NCBI GenBank assembly: GCA_964613675.1 | Contig: CAZTIH010000119.1 | Location: forward strand, 1-7,997 | DNA: 7,997 nucleotides | Reading direction: 5' to 3' | Origin: DAIUCA01 sp964613675 | GTDB lineage: Bacteria > Pseudomonadota > Gammaproteobacteria > Competibacterales > Competibacteraceae | In this document: positions 1-6,448 of the stretch, piece by piece | Position numbering within the stretch: position 1 is the first letter of the stretch | Layout of the letters: each line of letters opens with the position of its first letter | Notes under the pieces: generated by a model | Told to the model about the DNA's origin: nothing | What the model saw: only the letters and a program-made list of their open reading frames with translations | Database searches by the model: none | Position numbers and translations under genes: made by a program

Positions 1-197
1 GGCCGAATTGCCCGAGAGGGTGCTGTTCGTCACTGTTAGCGTGCCCGCGTTGTTAATCGCACCGCCGTCTTTGGCCGAATTGCCCGAGAGGGTGCTGTTC
101 ATCACTGTCAGTGTTGCATTCGAGTTGTTGAAAATCGCGTCGCCGAAAGCTAAAGCTGTGACCGAGTTGTTGGAGAAAGTGCTGTTCGTCACCGTCA
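1..197 (-). repeat. Near-identical coding repeats of the beta-helix gene (72-bp period)
   Basis: Bases 1-28 and 73-100 are identical, and the match continues with a single difference to base 107. This is a 72-bp (24-codon) unit encoding one beta-helix rung plus its turn. A more diverged copy shares the 14-base core at 20-33 and 92-105 with bases 179-192. The last spacing is 87 bp (29 codons), so the units vary in length but stay in frame. The array may continue beyond the left edge. Confidence 0.8.
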
Positions 198-579
198 GTA
201 TGCCTAAGTTGCGAATCGCGCCGCCGCTGCCGGACGTGCCGCTTCCACTTACCGTCCCATTTTGCAGCGTGAGGCCGTCGAGGATAACCGTGCCGCTAGT
301 GATGTTGAAAATCCGCGAGCTGTTATTCCCGCTGATCGTCACTAAACCGCCGCCCTCTATCGTCAAATCTTCGGAGATCTCGATCTCGCCGTTTGTCAGG
401 GTGATCGTTTCGACGCCAGGCGCAAAGGTAATTGTGTCACCTGCCTGAGCCTCGGTGATGGCCTGGCGCAACGAACCCGTACCACTGTCACCGTCGCTCG
501 TGACCTCAATCGCATTGGCCCAAAGCGGGGTCACCATCAATAAATACAGCAAAATCCACAGGCCGCTTTGTGCCTTCAA
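1..579 (-). CDS. Secreted right-handed beta-helix repeat protein (Pmp/CSLREA-like), 5' part, truncated by window edge
   Basis: Reading the minus strand from 579 gives 193 open codons to the window edge. With a TTG start, residues 1-23 form a typical signal peptide: Lys at 2, a hydrophobic core at about 7-19, then Ala-Asn-Ala before the likely cleavage site at 23/24. The mature protein opens with GTGSLRQAI-type residues (33-41) and an ADTITF-like stretch at 46-52. This N-terminal cap is common in large surface beta-helix proteins. From about residue 119 it becomes Gly/Asn/Ser/Thr-rich repeats, with LTVTNSTLSGNSA-like rungs starting at residues 128, 157 and 181. The family is usually exported and surface-associated, and often adhesive or of unknown role; the substrate or partner cannot be told here. 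The start is uncertain. TTG at 579-577 gives the cleanest signal peptide but has only a weak ribosome binding site. An in-frame ATA at 600-598 lies 5 bases after GAGG. An in-frame stop at 636-634 limits extension. The C-terminal anchor is outside the window. Confidence 0.85.
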   Translation of the reverse strand, partial: MKAQSGLWILLYLLMVTPLWANAIEVTSDGDSGTGSLRQAITEAQAGDTITFAPGVETITLTNGEIEISEDLTIEGGGLVTISGNNSSRIFNITSGTVILDGLTLQNGTVSGSGTSGSGGAIRNLGILTVTNSTFSNNSVTALAFGDAIFNNSNATLTVMNSTLSGNSAKDGGAINNAGTLTVTNSTLSGNSA

Positions 580-916
580 CCGCTTTAATTGGAAATTTAT
601 TGGTGCCTCGTGCGTTGGAAAATTCGGGTCGCTTTATTTGCCAGGTGACATGTCAAATCCCGTTAAATTTATGCCAACGCATCAATTCCCGCTGCGAACT
701 AATTCACAAATTGCGGGAGATCTATGACCCATTTGATGATTTTCAATGAAGGCACCACCCATTTGAGATCGGCCAATTTATACGGACGATCCTGAGCACG
801 TAGGATGGTGGGAAAAATCGACCGTAAAAGTGCATGGTGTAGCGCTCAAGAAGTATTACGCGAAAATCGCCCCTGTATTCTGTTCACAATCTGTTCTGCA
901 TTAATCGGAAAATTCT
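580..916. other. Divergent intergenic region between the beta-helix gene and ileS
   Basis: I see no convincing gene here. An open plus-strand frame that enters from 455 and stops at 727 lies partly antisense to the signal peptide region and resembles no known protein. On the minus strand, TTGACA (bases 656-651) matches a perfect -35 box within the 10-bp palindrome TGACATGTCA (646-655), but no good -10 follows at the usual distance. Two direct copies of ACCCATTTGA lie at 727-736 and 757-766, exactly 30 bp apart. A weak inverted repeat, ATCCT/AGGAT, lies at 789-793 and 802-806. There is no T-box consensus (TGGNACCGCG-like) ahead of ileS. The ileS promoter cannot be assigned with confidence. Confidence 0.5.
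646..656 (-). promoter_or_regulatory. Possible -35 element and overlapping palindrome upstream of the beta-helix gene
   Basis: Read on the minus strand, bases 656-651 spell TTGACA, the consensus sigma-70 -35 hexamer. It overlaps the perfect 10-bp palindrome TGACATGTCA, which could bind a dimeric regulator. It lies about 70 bp upstream of the proposed TTG start. The weakness is the -10: only TAAAGC at a 14-base spacing is near, which is too close and poorly matched. A 10-bp palindrome is also not rare by chance, so this is a tentative site only. Confidence 0.2.
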
Positions 917-3900
917 ATGTTCACTGCCGTTAAACCCCAACTCGACATTCCCCAACTCGAACAGCGCGTTCTGCAATTCTGGCGCGATCAACAGATCTTT
1001 GAACGCTCAATGCAACAACGTGCCACCGGACCGACTTTCGTGTTCTACGAAGGCCCCCCGACTGCTAATGGTCGTCCCGGTAGCCACCACGTGATTTCGC
1101 GTGCGTTCAAAGACATGTTCCCGCGCTATCGCGCAATGACGGGCTGTTATGTGTTGCGGAAGGGCGGTTGGGACACTCACGGCCTGCCCGTCGAAATGGA
1201 GGTCGAGAAGCAACTGGGCCTCACAGCTAAACCACAAATCGAAGCGTATGGCGTGGCGGCGTTTAACCAAAAATGTCGGGAGAGCGTGTTTAAGTACATC
1301 CAGGAATGGGAGGAACTCACCGAGCGCATCGCCTATTGGGTCGATCTGAAAGCGCCCTACGTCACCTATCAGAACGAGTACATCGAGAGCGTTTGGTGGA
1401 TTTTGCGCCAGTTCTTTGATCGCGGACTACTCTATCAGGACTACAAAATTGTTCCCTATTCGCCTCGTTCGGGTACGCCCTATTCTAGTCACGAAGTGTC
1501 GTTGGGCTACAAAGAGGTGGACGATCCCAGTGTATTCGTTCGATTTCCCGTTAAAGATCAAGAAAATACGGCGTTCCTCGTGTGGACGACGACCCCGTGG
1601 ACTTTACCCGCCAATGTCGCGCTCGCCGTCGGTGCAGACATCGAATATGTTCTGGTAGAGGGCAAACAGACCGCCGATGCCCCGACTGAACGGCTTTATG
1701 TCGCGGCGGCGTTGCTGGACTCAGCGGTGTTGAGTCGCGTGGGAACGGGGGGCGGTTACACCGTCACGCAAACGCTGATCGGTCGCGATCTCTTGGGAAT
1801 GCGTTATGTGCGGCTCTTCGACGACCTGCCCACGGATAAAGACGGTTGGTTTGTGGTGGCGGGAGACTTCGTTTCGACCAGCGACGGCACCGGGATCGTC
1901 CACATGGCCCCCGCCTTTGGGGCCGACGACTTGGAGACCGGTCGCCAACATGGGTTGCCGATACTGATGACGGTTGACGAACAGGGTAAATTTATCGACG
2001 CGGTTAAGCTCGTCGCGGGAATGGACTTTAAGGCCGCCGACAAAATCATTATCAGACATCTGAAGGAACGGGGGTTGATGTACCACGCGGGTCAGTATCG
2101 CCACAGTTACCCCCATTGCTGGCGGGATGGTGGGCCATTGATGTACCTCGCCCGAACAACTTGGTATCTGAGAGCGTCTGCTTTTCGCGACCGCCTCGTC
2201 GAATTAAATCAGCAGATCAATTGGGTACCCGATCATGTGCGAACCGGGCGATTTGGCAAGTGGCTCGAAGAGGTCAAGGACTGGGCGATTGGCCGTAACC
2301 GCTACTGGGGCACGCCCTTACCGATTTGGGTCTGCGACAACCCGGAAATCGACTATCGGGTGTGTGTGCAGAATCGAGCCGAACTCAGCGAACTTTGTGG
2401 TCGCGACCTTTCCGATCTCGATCTCCACCGTCCGTACGTGGATGAAATCACGTGGGAAGTCGAAATCGACGGCAAACGCGGCACAATGCGCCGTGTCCCC
2501 GAAGTGATCGACGTTTGGTTTGATTCGGGTGCGATGCCGTATGCCCAATGGGGCTATCCATTTCACAACCGCGAGCAGTTCGAGAAACAATTTCCCGCCG
2601 ATTACATCTGTGAAGCGGTCGATCAAACCCGTGGATGGTTCTACAGCCTTCACGCGATTTCGACCCTCCTTCGCGACGAATTGAGCTACAAAAATGTGAT
2701 CTGCTTGGGCCACATTCTCGATTCGCAGGGTCGCAAGATGTCCAAGAGCCGTCCCGAAACCTTTGTTGCACCGTGGGATGTGCTGAATAAGTACGGCGCG
2801 GATGCGTTTCGTTGGTATATGTACACGGCGGCGAGTCCAGGGGAACCGCGTCGGTTTTCGGTGGAACTCGTCGGCGATGGGGTGCGGAGCTTTTATCTGA
2901 CGCTTTGGAATGTCCACAGCTTCTTTACGACCTATGCAGAACTCGATGGCTTTCATTTGGAGATGCCGACAGTGCCCCTCGATGAACGAGATCTCCTGGA
3001 TCGTTGGATGTTGAGCGAATTACAGCTCCTCATTGCGACGGTGACGCGGGCTTACGAACAGTACGATGCCCCCAACGCCACTAAACCCATTGAAGTATTT
3101 GTCGAAAAATTGAGTAACTGGTACTTGCGACGGTCGCGGCGGCGGTTCTGGCAACCCGCGTTTAATGTCGATAAAACCGCTGCTTACCAAACGCTCTATA
3201 CCTGTTTAACGACGCTTTCTAAACTCCTCGCCCCTGCCATGCCTTTCTTAGCCGAACAGCTTCACCAAGATTTAGTGGCGAAGGTCGTGAAAACGGCCCC
3301 GACGAGCGTGCATTTATGCGATTGGCCCCAAGCGGATGAAACCCTAATCCACCAAACCCTCGTCGAAGAGATGAATCTGGTCGCGACCTTAGTTCAACTG
3401 GGTCACGCTGCCCGTAATCAAGCGGGCATCAAGGTGCGTCAACCCCTGGCGTTGGCCCGATTCGCGGTGCCGTCAAATAGCGATGAAACGGTGATTACGC
3501 GCTACGCCGATCTGATGGCCGATGAGCTAAATGTCAAGCAAATCACGCGATTGGAACGCAATTCTGCCCTCGTTGAATATCGCTTAAAGCCCGTCGATAC
3601 CTTGGGACGCGAGTTGCGCACGATTTTCCCCGCCGTCCGTCAAGCGCTGGTCAACGCTTCCCCCGAACAGGCGGCCCAGTGGGGAAAAGCGTTATTGAAT
3701 CAACAAACTATTGAACTAACGCTAGATGCACAGCAAACCGTGCAGTTAACGGCGGCCCAGGTCGTCGTACAACAAAGTGGTGCGCAAGGCTTTGAGGTGG
3801 CGGAAGCGAACGGGTGTGTAGCGGCATTGCAGACGGCCCTGACCGACGACCTACGATTAGAAGGATTGGCACGGGAGGTCGTACGGCGAATTCAGCAGTT

Positions 3901-4111
3901 GCGAAAAGAACAGGATTTGCACATCGCCGACCGCATTGTGGTGCGTTATGAGGCCAGTCAAGCGGTGCAACAGGCGATGACGCGGTTTCAGGCAGAAATT
4001 TGCGGCGAAATTTTGGCGACGGCATTGATTCCTGAAAATGTTGAAGCCCCAGCACAAACCTTTGATGGAGAATCTTTAGCCGTCACATTTTCGGTCGTCG
4101 CCCCACAGTAA
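917..4111 (+). CDS. ileS: Isoleucyl-tRNA synthetase, type 2, with altered GSHH signature motif
   Basis: This cytoplasmic enzyme charges tRNA-Ile with isoleucine and hydrolyses mischarged valine. The 1064-residue protein is full length for the type 2, eukaryote-like IleRS. Visible in order: the class I signature region GPPTANGRPGSHH (46-58); the WDTHGLP block (85-91); the CP1 editing domain at about 200-400 with its Thr-rich WTTTPWTLP peptide (223-231) and GTGIVHMAPAFGADD (324-338); WFDSGAMP (534-541); the DQTRGWFYSL block (569-578); KMSKS (607-611); the helical anticodon-binding region at about 690-850 with NQAGIKVRQPL; and a C-terminal extension resembling the DUF5915 region of type 2 enzymes. 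It has no C-terminal CxxC pairs, unlike the zinc-binding tail of type 1 enzymes. The HxGH motif reads GSHH: Gly55 and His57 exchange the usual residues. The ATG at 917 follows GGAA (907-910) with 6 bases of spacing. No intrinsic terminator is evident after the stop. Confidence 0.97.
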   Translation: MFTAVKPQLDIPQLEQRVLQFWRDQQIFERSMQQRATGPTFVFYEGPPTANGRPGSHHVISRAFKDMFPRYRAMTGCYVLRKGGWDTHGLPVEMEVEKQLGLTAKPQIEAYGVAAFNQKCRESVFKYIQEWEELTERIAYWVDLKAPYVTYQNEYIESVWWILRQFFDRGLLYQDYKIVPYSPRSGTPYSSHEVSLGYKEVDDPSVFVRFPVKDQENTAFLVWTTTPWTLPANVALAVGADIEYVLVEGKQTADAPTERLYVAAALLDSAVLSRVGTGGGYTVTQTLIGRDLLGMRYVRLFDDLPTDKDGWFVVAGDFVSTSDGTGIVHMAPAFGADDLETGRQHGLPILMTVDEQGKFIDAVKLVAGMDFKAADKIIIRHLKERGLMYHAGQYRHSYPHCWRDGGPLMYLARTTWYLRASAFRDRLVELNQQINWVPDHVRTGRFGKWLEEVKDWAIGRNRYWGTPLPIWVCDNPEIDYRVCVQNRAELSELCGRDLSDLDLHRPYVDEITWEVEIDGKRGTMRRVPEVIDVWFDSGAMPYAQWGYPFHNREQFEKQFPADYICEAVDQTRGWFYSLHAISTLLRDELSYKNVICLGHILDSQGRKMSKSRPETFVAPWDVLNKYGADAFRWYMYTAASPGEPRRFSVELVGDGVRSFYLTLWNVHSFFTTYAELDGFHLEMPTVPLDERDLLDRWMLSELQLLIATVTRAYEQYDAPNATKPIEVFVEKLSNWYLRRSRRRFWQPAFNVDKTAAYQTLYTCLTTLSKLLAPAMPFLAEQLHQDLVAKVVKTAPTSVHLCDWPQADETLIHQTLVEEMNLVATLVQLGHAARNQAGIKVRQPLALARFAVPSNSDETVITRYADLMADELNVKQITRLERNSALVEYRLKPVDTLGRELRTIFPAVRQALVNASPEQAAQWGKALLNQQTIELTLDAQQTVQLTAAQVVVQQSGAQGFEVAEANGCVAALQTALTDDLRLEGLAREVVRRIQQLRKEQDLHIADRIVVRYEASQAVQQAMTRFQAEICGEILATALIPENVEAPAQTFDGESLAVTFSVVAPQ

Positions 4112-4174
4112 GCTTTTTTCCGTTATCGACACCGTGTAATCAGTCCCTGGTGACGCGGTACGGCCCCCCAATTT

Positions 4175-4180
4175 AAGGAA
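4175..4180 (+). promoter_or_regulatory. Ribosome binding site of the CheW-CZB gene
   Basis: AAGGAA sits 8 bases before the ATG at 4189 and fixes that start. The 77-bp gap after ileS shows no clear terminator hairpin, so read-through from ileS is possible. A run of six T follows the ileS stop, but no GC-rich stem precedes it. Confidence 0.65.
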
Positions 4181-4188
4181 ATAACGCT

Positions 4189-4956
4189 ATGACTTCTCAT
4201 CTCCAAGAAGAACTTTGGTTAGTGGTCCGCCTCCGTGACGAATTATTTGCTACCCCCGTCGCCAGTGTTCATACCCTGGTAACGCCCGGCCCTGTGACGC
4301 CTTTACCGCACCAACCGCCCCACATTCGCGGAATTTTCTCGTTGCGCGGACAAGCCGTTACCCTTCGCGATTTGCGTCGCACGTTGGGGATGCCGTCTAT
4401 GGCCGAGGACATCGCTGATTTTGCGCACTTGATGGATCAGCGCCGCGATGACCACGTGAATTGGATTGAAAATTTGCGGCGGTCGGTCGAGACCGGCGAA
4501 CCCTTTACTGGCGCCATCGACCCGCATTTATGTGCCTTCGGCAAGTGGTACGACCAATTCAAGACGGACGACTGGGCGCTTAATCAGATTCTTAAAGCCT
4601 TCGATGCCCCCCATAAACGGATTCACAGCATCGCCGCCGAAGTTCAGAAGTTGATGGAGAAACGTAACTTGGAAGACGCCCGTCAAATCATGCACGACAC
4701 CGAACATGGCGATCTGCAACAAATGGTCAAGCTATTTGATCGTGCAAAGGAAGCATATGCCAAAAGCCGTCGAGAGATTGCGGTGGTGCTGATTGGAGGA
4801 AAACAGGCGGTTGCGGTAGATGATGTATTGGGCGTTGAAACACTCATTTCTTACGATGATGTTTCGCTGCAATCCTCGCTGTGTTCTGGGGTTGCGCGGC
4901 GGCGTCAAAATGATGCAACTGTGATGCTGATTGAAGCCCAGCAACTCGCGGCCTAG
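4189..4956 (+). CDS. CheW coupling protein with an inserted zinc-binding CZB domain
   Basis: CheW proteins link chemoreceptors to the CheA kinase at the inner face of the membrane or in cytoplasmic arrays. Here the CheW fold is split. Residues 7-72 are its first half (LWLVVRLRDELFATPV, then HIRGIFSLRGQAVTLRDLRRTLG, the usual RG and DLRRxLG landmarks). Residues 195-252 are its second half (REIAVVLIGGKQAVAVDDVLGVE, then a SGVARR stretch). Between them, residues 74-194 form a helical CZB domain. It matches the family pattern fully: HVNW (His89), 22 residues, CAFGKW (Cys115), 21 residues, HKRIH (His142 and His146). These four residues are the expected zinc ligands. In known CZB proteins the zinc-bound cysteine responds to zinc level or to hypochlorous acid. 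That this protein senses either is inference. At 255 residues it is about 100 longer than a simple CheW, matching the insertion. There is no signal peptide or membrane segment. It precedes two chemoreceptor genes on the same strand. Confidence 0.92.
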   Translation: MTSHLQEELWLVVRLRDELFATPVASVHTLVTPGPVTPLPHQPPHIRGIFSLRGQAVTLRDLRRTLGMPSMAEDIADFAHLMDQRRDDHVNWIENLRRSVETGEPFTGAIDPHLCAFGKWYDQFKTDDWALNQILKAFDAPHKRIHSIAAEVQKLMEKRNLEDARQIMHDTEHGDLQQMVKLFDRAKEAYAKSRREIAVVLIGGKQAVAVDDVLGVETLISYDDVSLQSSLCSGVARRRQNDATVMLIEAQQLAA

Positions 4957-4960
4957 TCGT

Positions 4961-4983
4961 GGAACGATCTTTTGGTGCGTTCC
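4961..4983 (+). other. Small stem-loop downstream of the CheW-CZB gene
   Basis: GGAACG (4961-4966) and CGTTCC (4978-4983) can pair as a perfect 6-bp stem with an 11-base loop, starting 4 bases after the cheW stop. No T-run follows, so it is not a standard intrinsic terminator. It could protect the upstream mRNA end, act as a weak pause site, or bind a regulator as DNA. The stem is short and could be chance. Confidence 0.35.
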
Positions 4984-5002
4984 TAGAGAACAGTGGCGAA
5001 AT

Positions 5003-5011
5003 TAAGGGGGT
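5003..5011 (+). promoter_or_regulatory. Near-consensus Shine-Dalgarno in front of a 15-codon ORF
   Basis: TAAGGGGGT differs at one position from the ideal anti-16S complement TAAGGAGGT and ends 6 bases before the ATG at 5018. It is the strongest ribosome binding site in the window, yet the next start codon opens only a 15-codon frame. This supports real translation of that small frame. Confidence 0.6.
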
Positions 5012-5017
5012 ACTGCT

Positions 5018-5065
5018 ATGGCCGATAGTAATTTCACATCACACGCTAGTTTATTAATTTACTGA
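5018..5065 (+). CDS. Possible 15-residue leader peptide (MADSNFTSHASLLIY) upstream of the PAS chemoreceptor
   Basis: ATG at 5018 opens 15 codons, ending at TGA 5063-5065. The stop overlaps the GAGG (5064-5067) that serves as the chemoreceptor's ribosome binding site, 8 bases before its ATG at 5076. A ribosome finishing the small frame would therefore sit on the start region of the next gene, an arrangement typical of translational coupling. The two frames differ, so this is not an alternative start of the receptor. The peptide is not recognised: it has no run of a single amino acid that would suggest attenuation, and no clear membrane helix. It could be a leader that sets receptor synthesis, or the remnant of a lost gene start. 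The strong ribosome binding site and the overlap argue for function; conservation is untested. Confidence 0.45.
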   Translation: MADSNFTSHASLLIY

Positions 5066-5075
5066 GGTTCTCCCC

Positions 5076-6347
5076 ATGCGCGCCCTACCGCTTGACCAAC
5101 AATTCACCTTGCTGGCGACCACTTTTGTCGTGCCTTTTTTACTGATTCTGACGCTCGTCATGTTGAACCAGGCGTCTATTGAGAGATTATTTGTGATCCA
5201 AAGTCTTGGTGCACTGGTCGGCGTTGTAGGCTTGACAATGATTCGGCAGGGCTTTGAAACCCGCATTCGAGCGCTGCACCAACTCGTGACGGATTTGGGG
5301 GATCACAGCCCCGTCGATCAGGAACAGTCATGGGACTGTCGCAACGATAGTCTGGGGCATGTCACCGCCGCGACGCTGGATGCCGCCCAACGTCAGCAAG
5401 TGCGCCCCAGCACCACGGCTAAACTCGACAGTGGGGTGTTACGGGATGTGCTCGAACACATGAACACCAACATCATGATTGCCGACGAGCAGAACATCAT
5501 TCGTTATCTAAACCCAGCGGCGTTACGGGCGTTTTGCGAAGTCGAATCGGATTTGCGCATGCAATTGGGGAGCTTTCAGGCCCGCAATCTGGTGGGCCAA
5601 AACATCGACCGTTTTCACACACACCCCGACCATCAAAAAAAGCTCCTCGCCAATCTCAAAGGAACCCATCGTGCACGGGTCAAGTTGGGGCGGCGCGAGT
5701 TTGAAATTGTCGCTAATCCGGTGCGGGACGAAGACGGCCATCGCATTGGCACATTGGTAGAGTGGGTCGATCGCACCTTCCGACGGGCGTTGGAAGATGC
5801 CGTGGGGAGCATTAGAACGCTATCGCAATCGGCGCAAAGTAATGCTGACTACGCAAAATCCGCCAATCAGATGGCGCGTGATGCGTTTTCCCGTGCGACG
5901 GAAGGGTCAAAAGTTCTCGACCAAGCTGCCCAAGCGATGGCTGCCATCACTCAATCCAGTCGCCAAATTACGGCCATTACCGCAACAATCGACAGTATTG
6001 CGCTGCGCACCAAGTTATTGGCCCTCAATGCTGCTGTCGAAGCGGCGCGGGCGGGTGAACAGGGGCGCGGCTTTGCGGTTGTCGCGGGGGAAGTGGGGGG
6101 ATTAGCCCAACAGTCTGCGCAAGCTACGCGGGAGATTCGCGCAATCATCACGACGAGTTTGAGTCAAGTGGATAGCGGTAGTCAGTGGGTCAGCGCCTCT
6201 AGTCAAGCTTTAGGCCAGATTGTGGCGGTTGCACAACAAGTAAGTGATACCGTCGCTTCAATTGCAGAAGCCAGCGAACAACAGCTCACCGGGATTGCAC
6301 AGGTCAACGAAACCATCGACCAAATCAGTCATTTAGAGGTCGCCTAA
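5076..6347 (+). CDS. Methyl-accepting chemotaxis protein with two membrane helices, HAMP-like linker and PAS domain
   Basis: This chemoreceptor probably senses an internal cue (redox, oxygen or a small ligand) and signals through CheA/CheW. Membrane helices lie at about 10-30 and 38-56, joined by only 7 residues (NQASIER), so there is no room for a periplasmic sensor. Residues 57-110 resemble a degenerate HAMP linker (NDSLGHV at 90-96). A PAS domain spans about 119-233, with MIADEQNIIRYLNPAAL, the IDRFHTHPDHQ stretch (177-187) and the GTLVEWVDRT end (225-234), a subtype common in aerotaxis-like receptors. Its cofactor cannot be told from sequence. The signalling hairpin runs from 234 to 423 with the tip ALNAAVEAARAGEQGRGFAVV at about 316-336. 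Odd points: the tip has RTK (311-313) where QTN is usual, and GEVGGLA where GEVRxLA is usual. The protein ends soon after the NETIDQISHL helix, without the longer tail many receptors have. The arms flanking the tip are about 12 to 14 heptads each, so it may belong to a short class. The start is supported by GAGG 8 bases upstream. Confidence 0.92.
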   Translation: MRALPLDQQFTLLATTFVVPFLLILTLVMLNQASIERLFVIQSLGALVGVVGLTMIRQGFETRIRALHQLVTDLGDHSPVDQEQSWDCRNDSLGHVTAATLDAAQRQQVRPSTTAKLDSGVLRDVLEHMNTNIMIADEQNIIRYLNPAALRAFCEVESDLRMQLGSFQARNLVGQNIDRFHTHPDHQKKLLANLKGTHRARVKLGRREFEIVANPVRDEDGHRIGTLVEWVDRTFRRALEDAVGSIRTLSQSAQSNADYAKSANQMARDAFSRATEGSKVLDQAAQAMAAITQSSRQITAITATIDSIALRTKLLALNAAVEAARAGEQGRGFAVVAGEVGGLAQQSAQATREIRAIITTSLSQVDSGSQWVSASSQALGQIVAVAQQVSDTVASIAEASEQQLTGIAQVNETIDQISHLEVA

Positions 6348-6448
6348 AATAAACAATTGAAATAATGGTTTTTCCGAATGGGCATCCGTTTGAGAAATTT
6401 GTTAAGGCTGCACGCTTACAATAAAAAATCCTAACTGGACGATCTTCC
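6348..6448 (+). promoter_or_regulatory. AT-rich gap with a possible -10 box before the soluble chemoreceptor gene
   Basis: This 101-bp gap is noticeably AT-rich compared with the genes around it. TACAAT at 6417-6422 resembles a -10 box. The nearest -35 candidates, TTGAGA (6390-6395) and TTGTTA (6399-6404), give spacings of 21 and 12 bases, neither ideal. No terminator hairpin with a T-run was seen after the upstream stop. The downstream gene may have its own weak or activator-dependent promoter, or may simply be co-transcribed. Confidence 0.25.

Noticed and set aside
8..448. Plus-strand open frame of 146 codons over the left end
   Set aside because: It is the complement of the beta-helix gene. 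The minus strand shows a signal peptide and clear repeat rungs, while the plus frame is a repetitive Val/Leu/Pro mix produced by the same repeats.
455..727. Plus-strand open frame of 90 codons
   Set aside because: It runs antisense to the signal peptide and upstream region of the minus-strand gene, has no good ribosome binding site and resembles no protein family.
728..916. T-box leader ahead of ileS
   Set aside because: No TGGNACCGCG-like T-box sequence, no specifier-type arrangement and no terminator with a T-run were found.
1721..2116. Minus-strand open frame of 131 codons within ileS
   Set aside because: It is a shadow of the editing domain region, without a recognisable domain or ribosome binding site.
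2318..2956. Minus-strand open frame of 212 codons within ileS
   Set aside because: It lies fully opposite highly conserved ileS motifs. Long antisense frames are expected from the codon bias, and its residues show no domain pattern.
4100..4130. Intrinsic terminator after ileS
   Set aside because: A run of six T follows the stop, but I could not find a GC-rich inverted repeat directly before it.
5003..5076. Leader ORF as an N-terminal part of the PAS chemoreceptor
   Set aside because: The small frame and the receptor are offset by one base and separated by a TGA, and the receptor has its own ribosome binding site and a sensible N-terminus leading into its first membrane helix.
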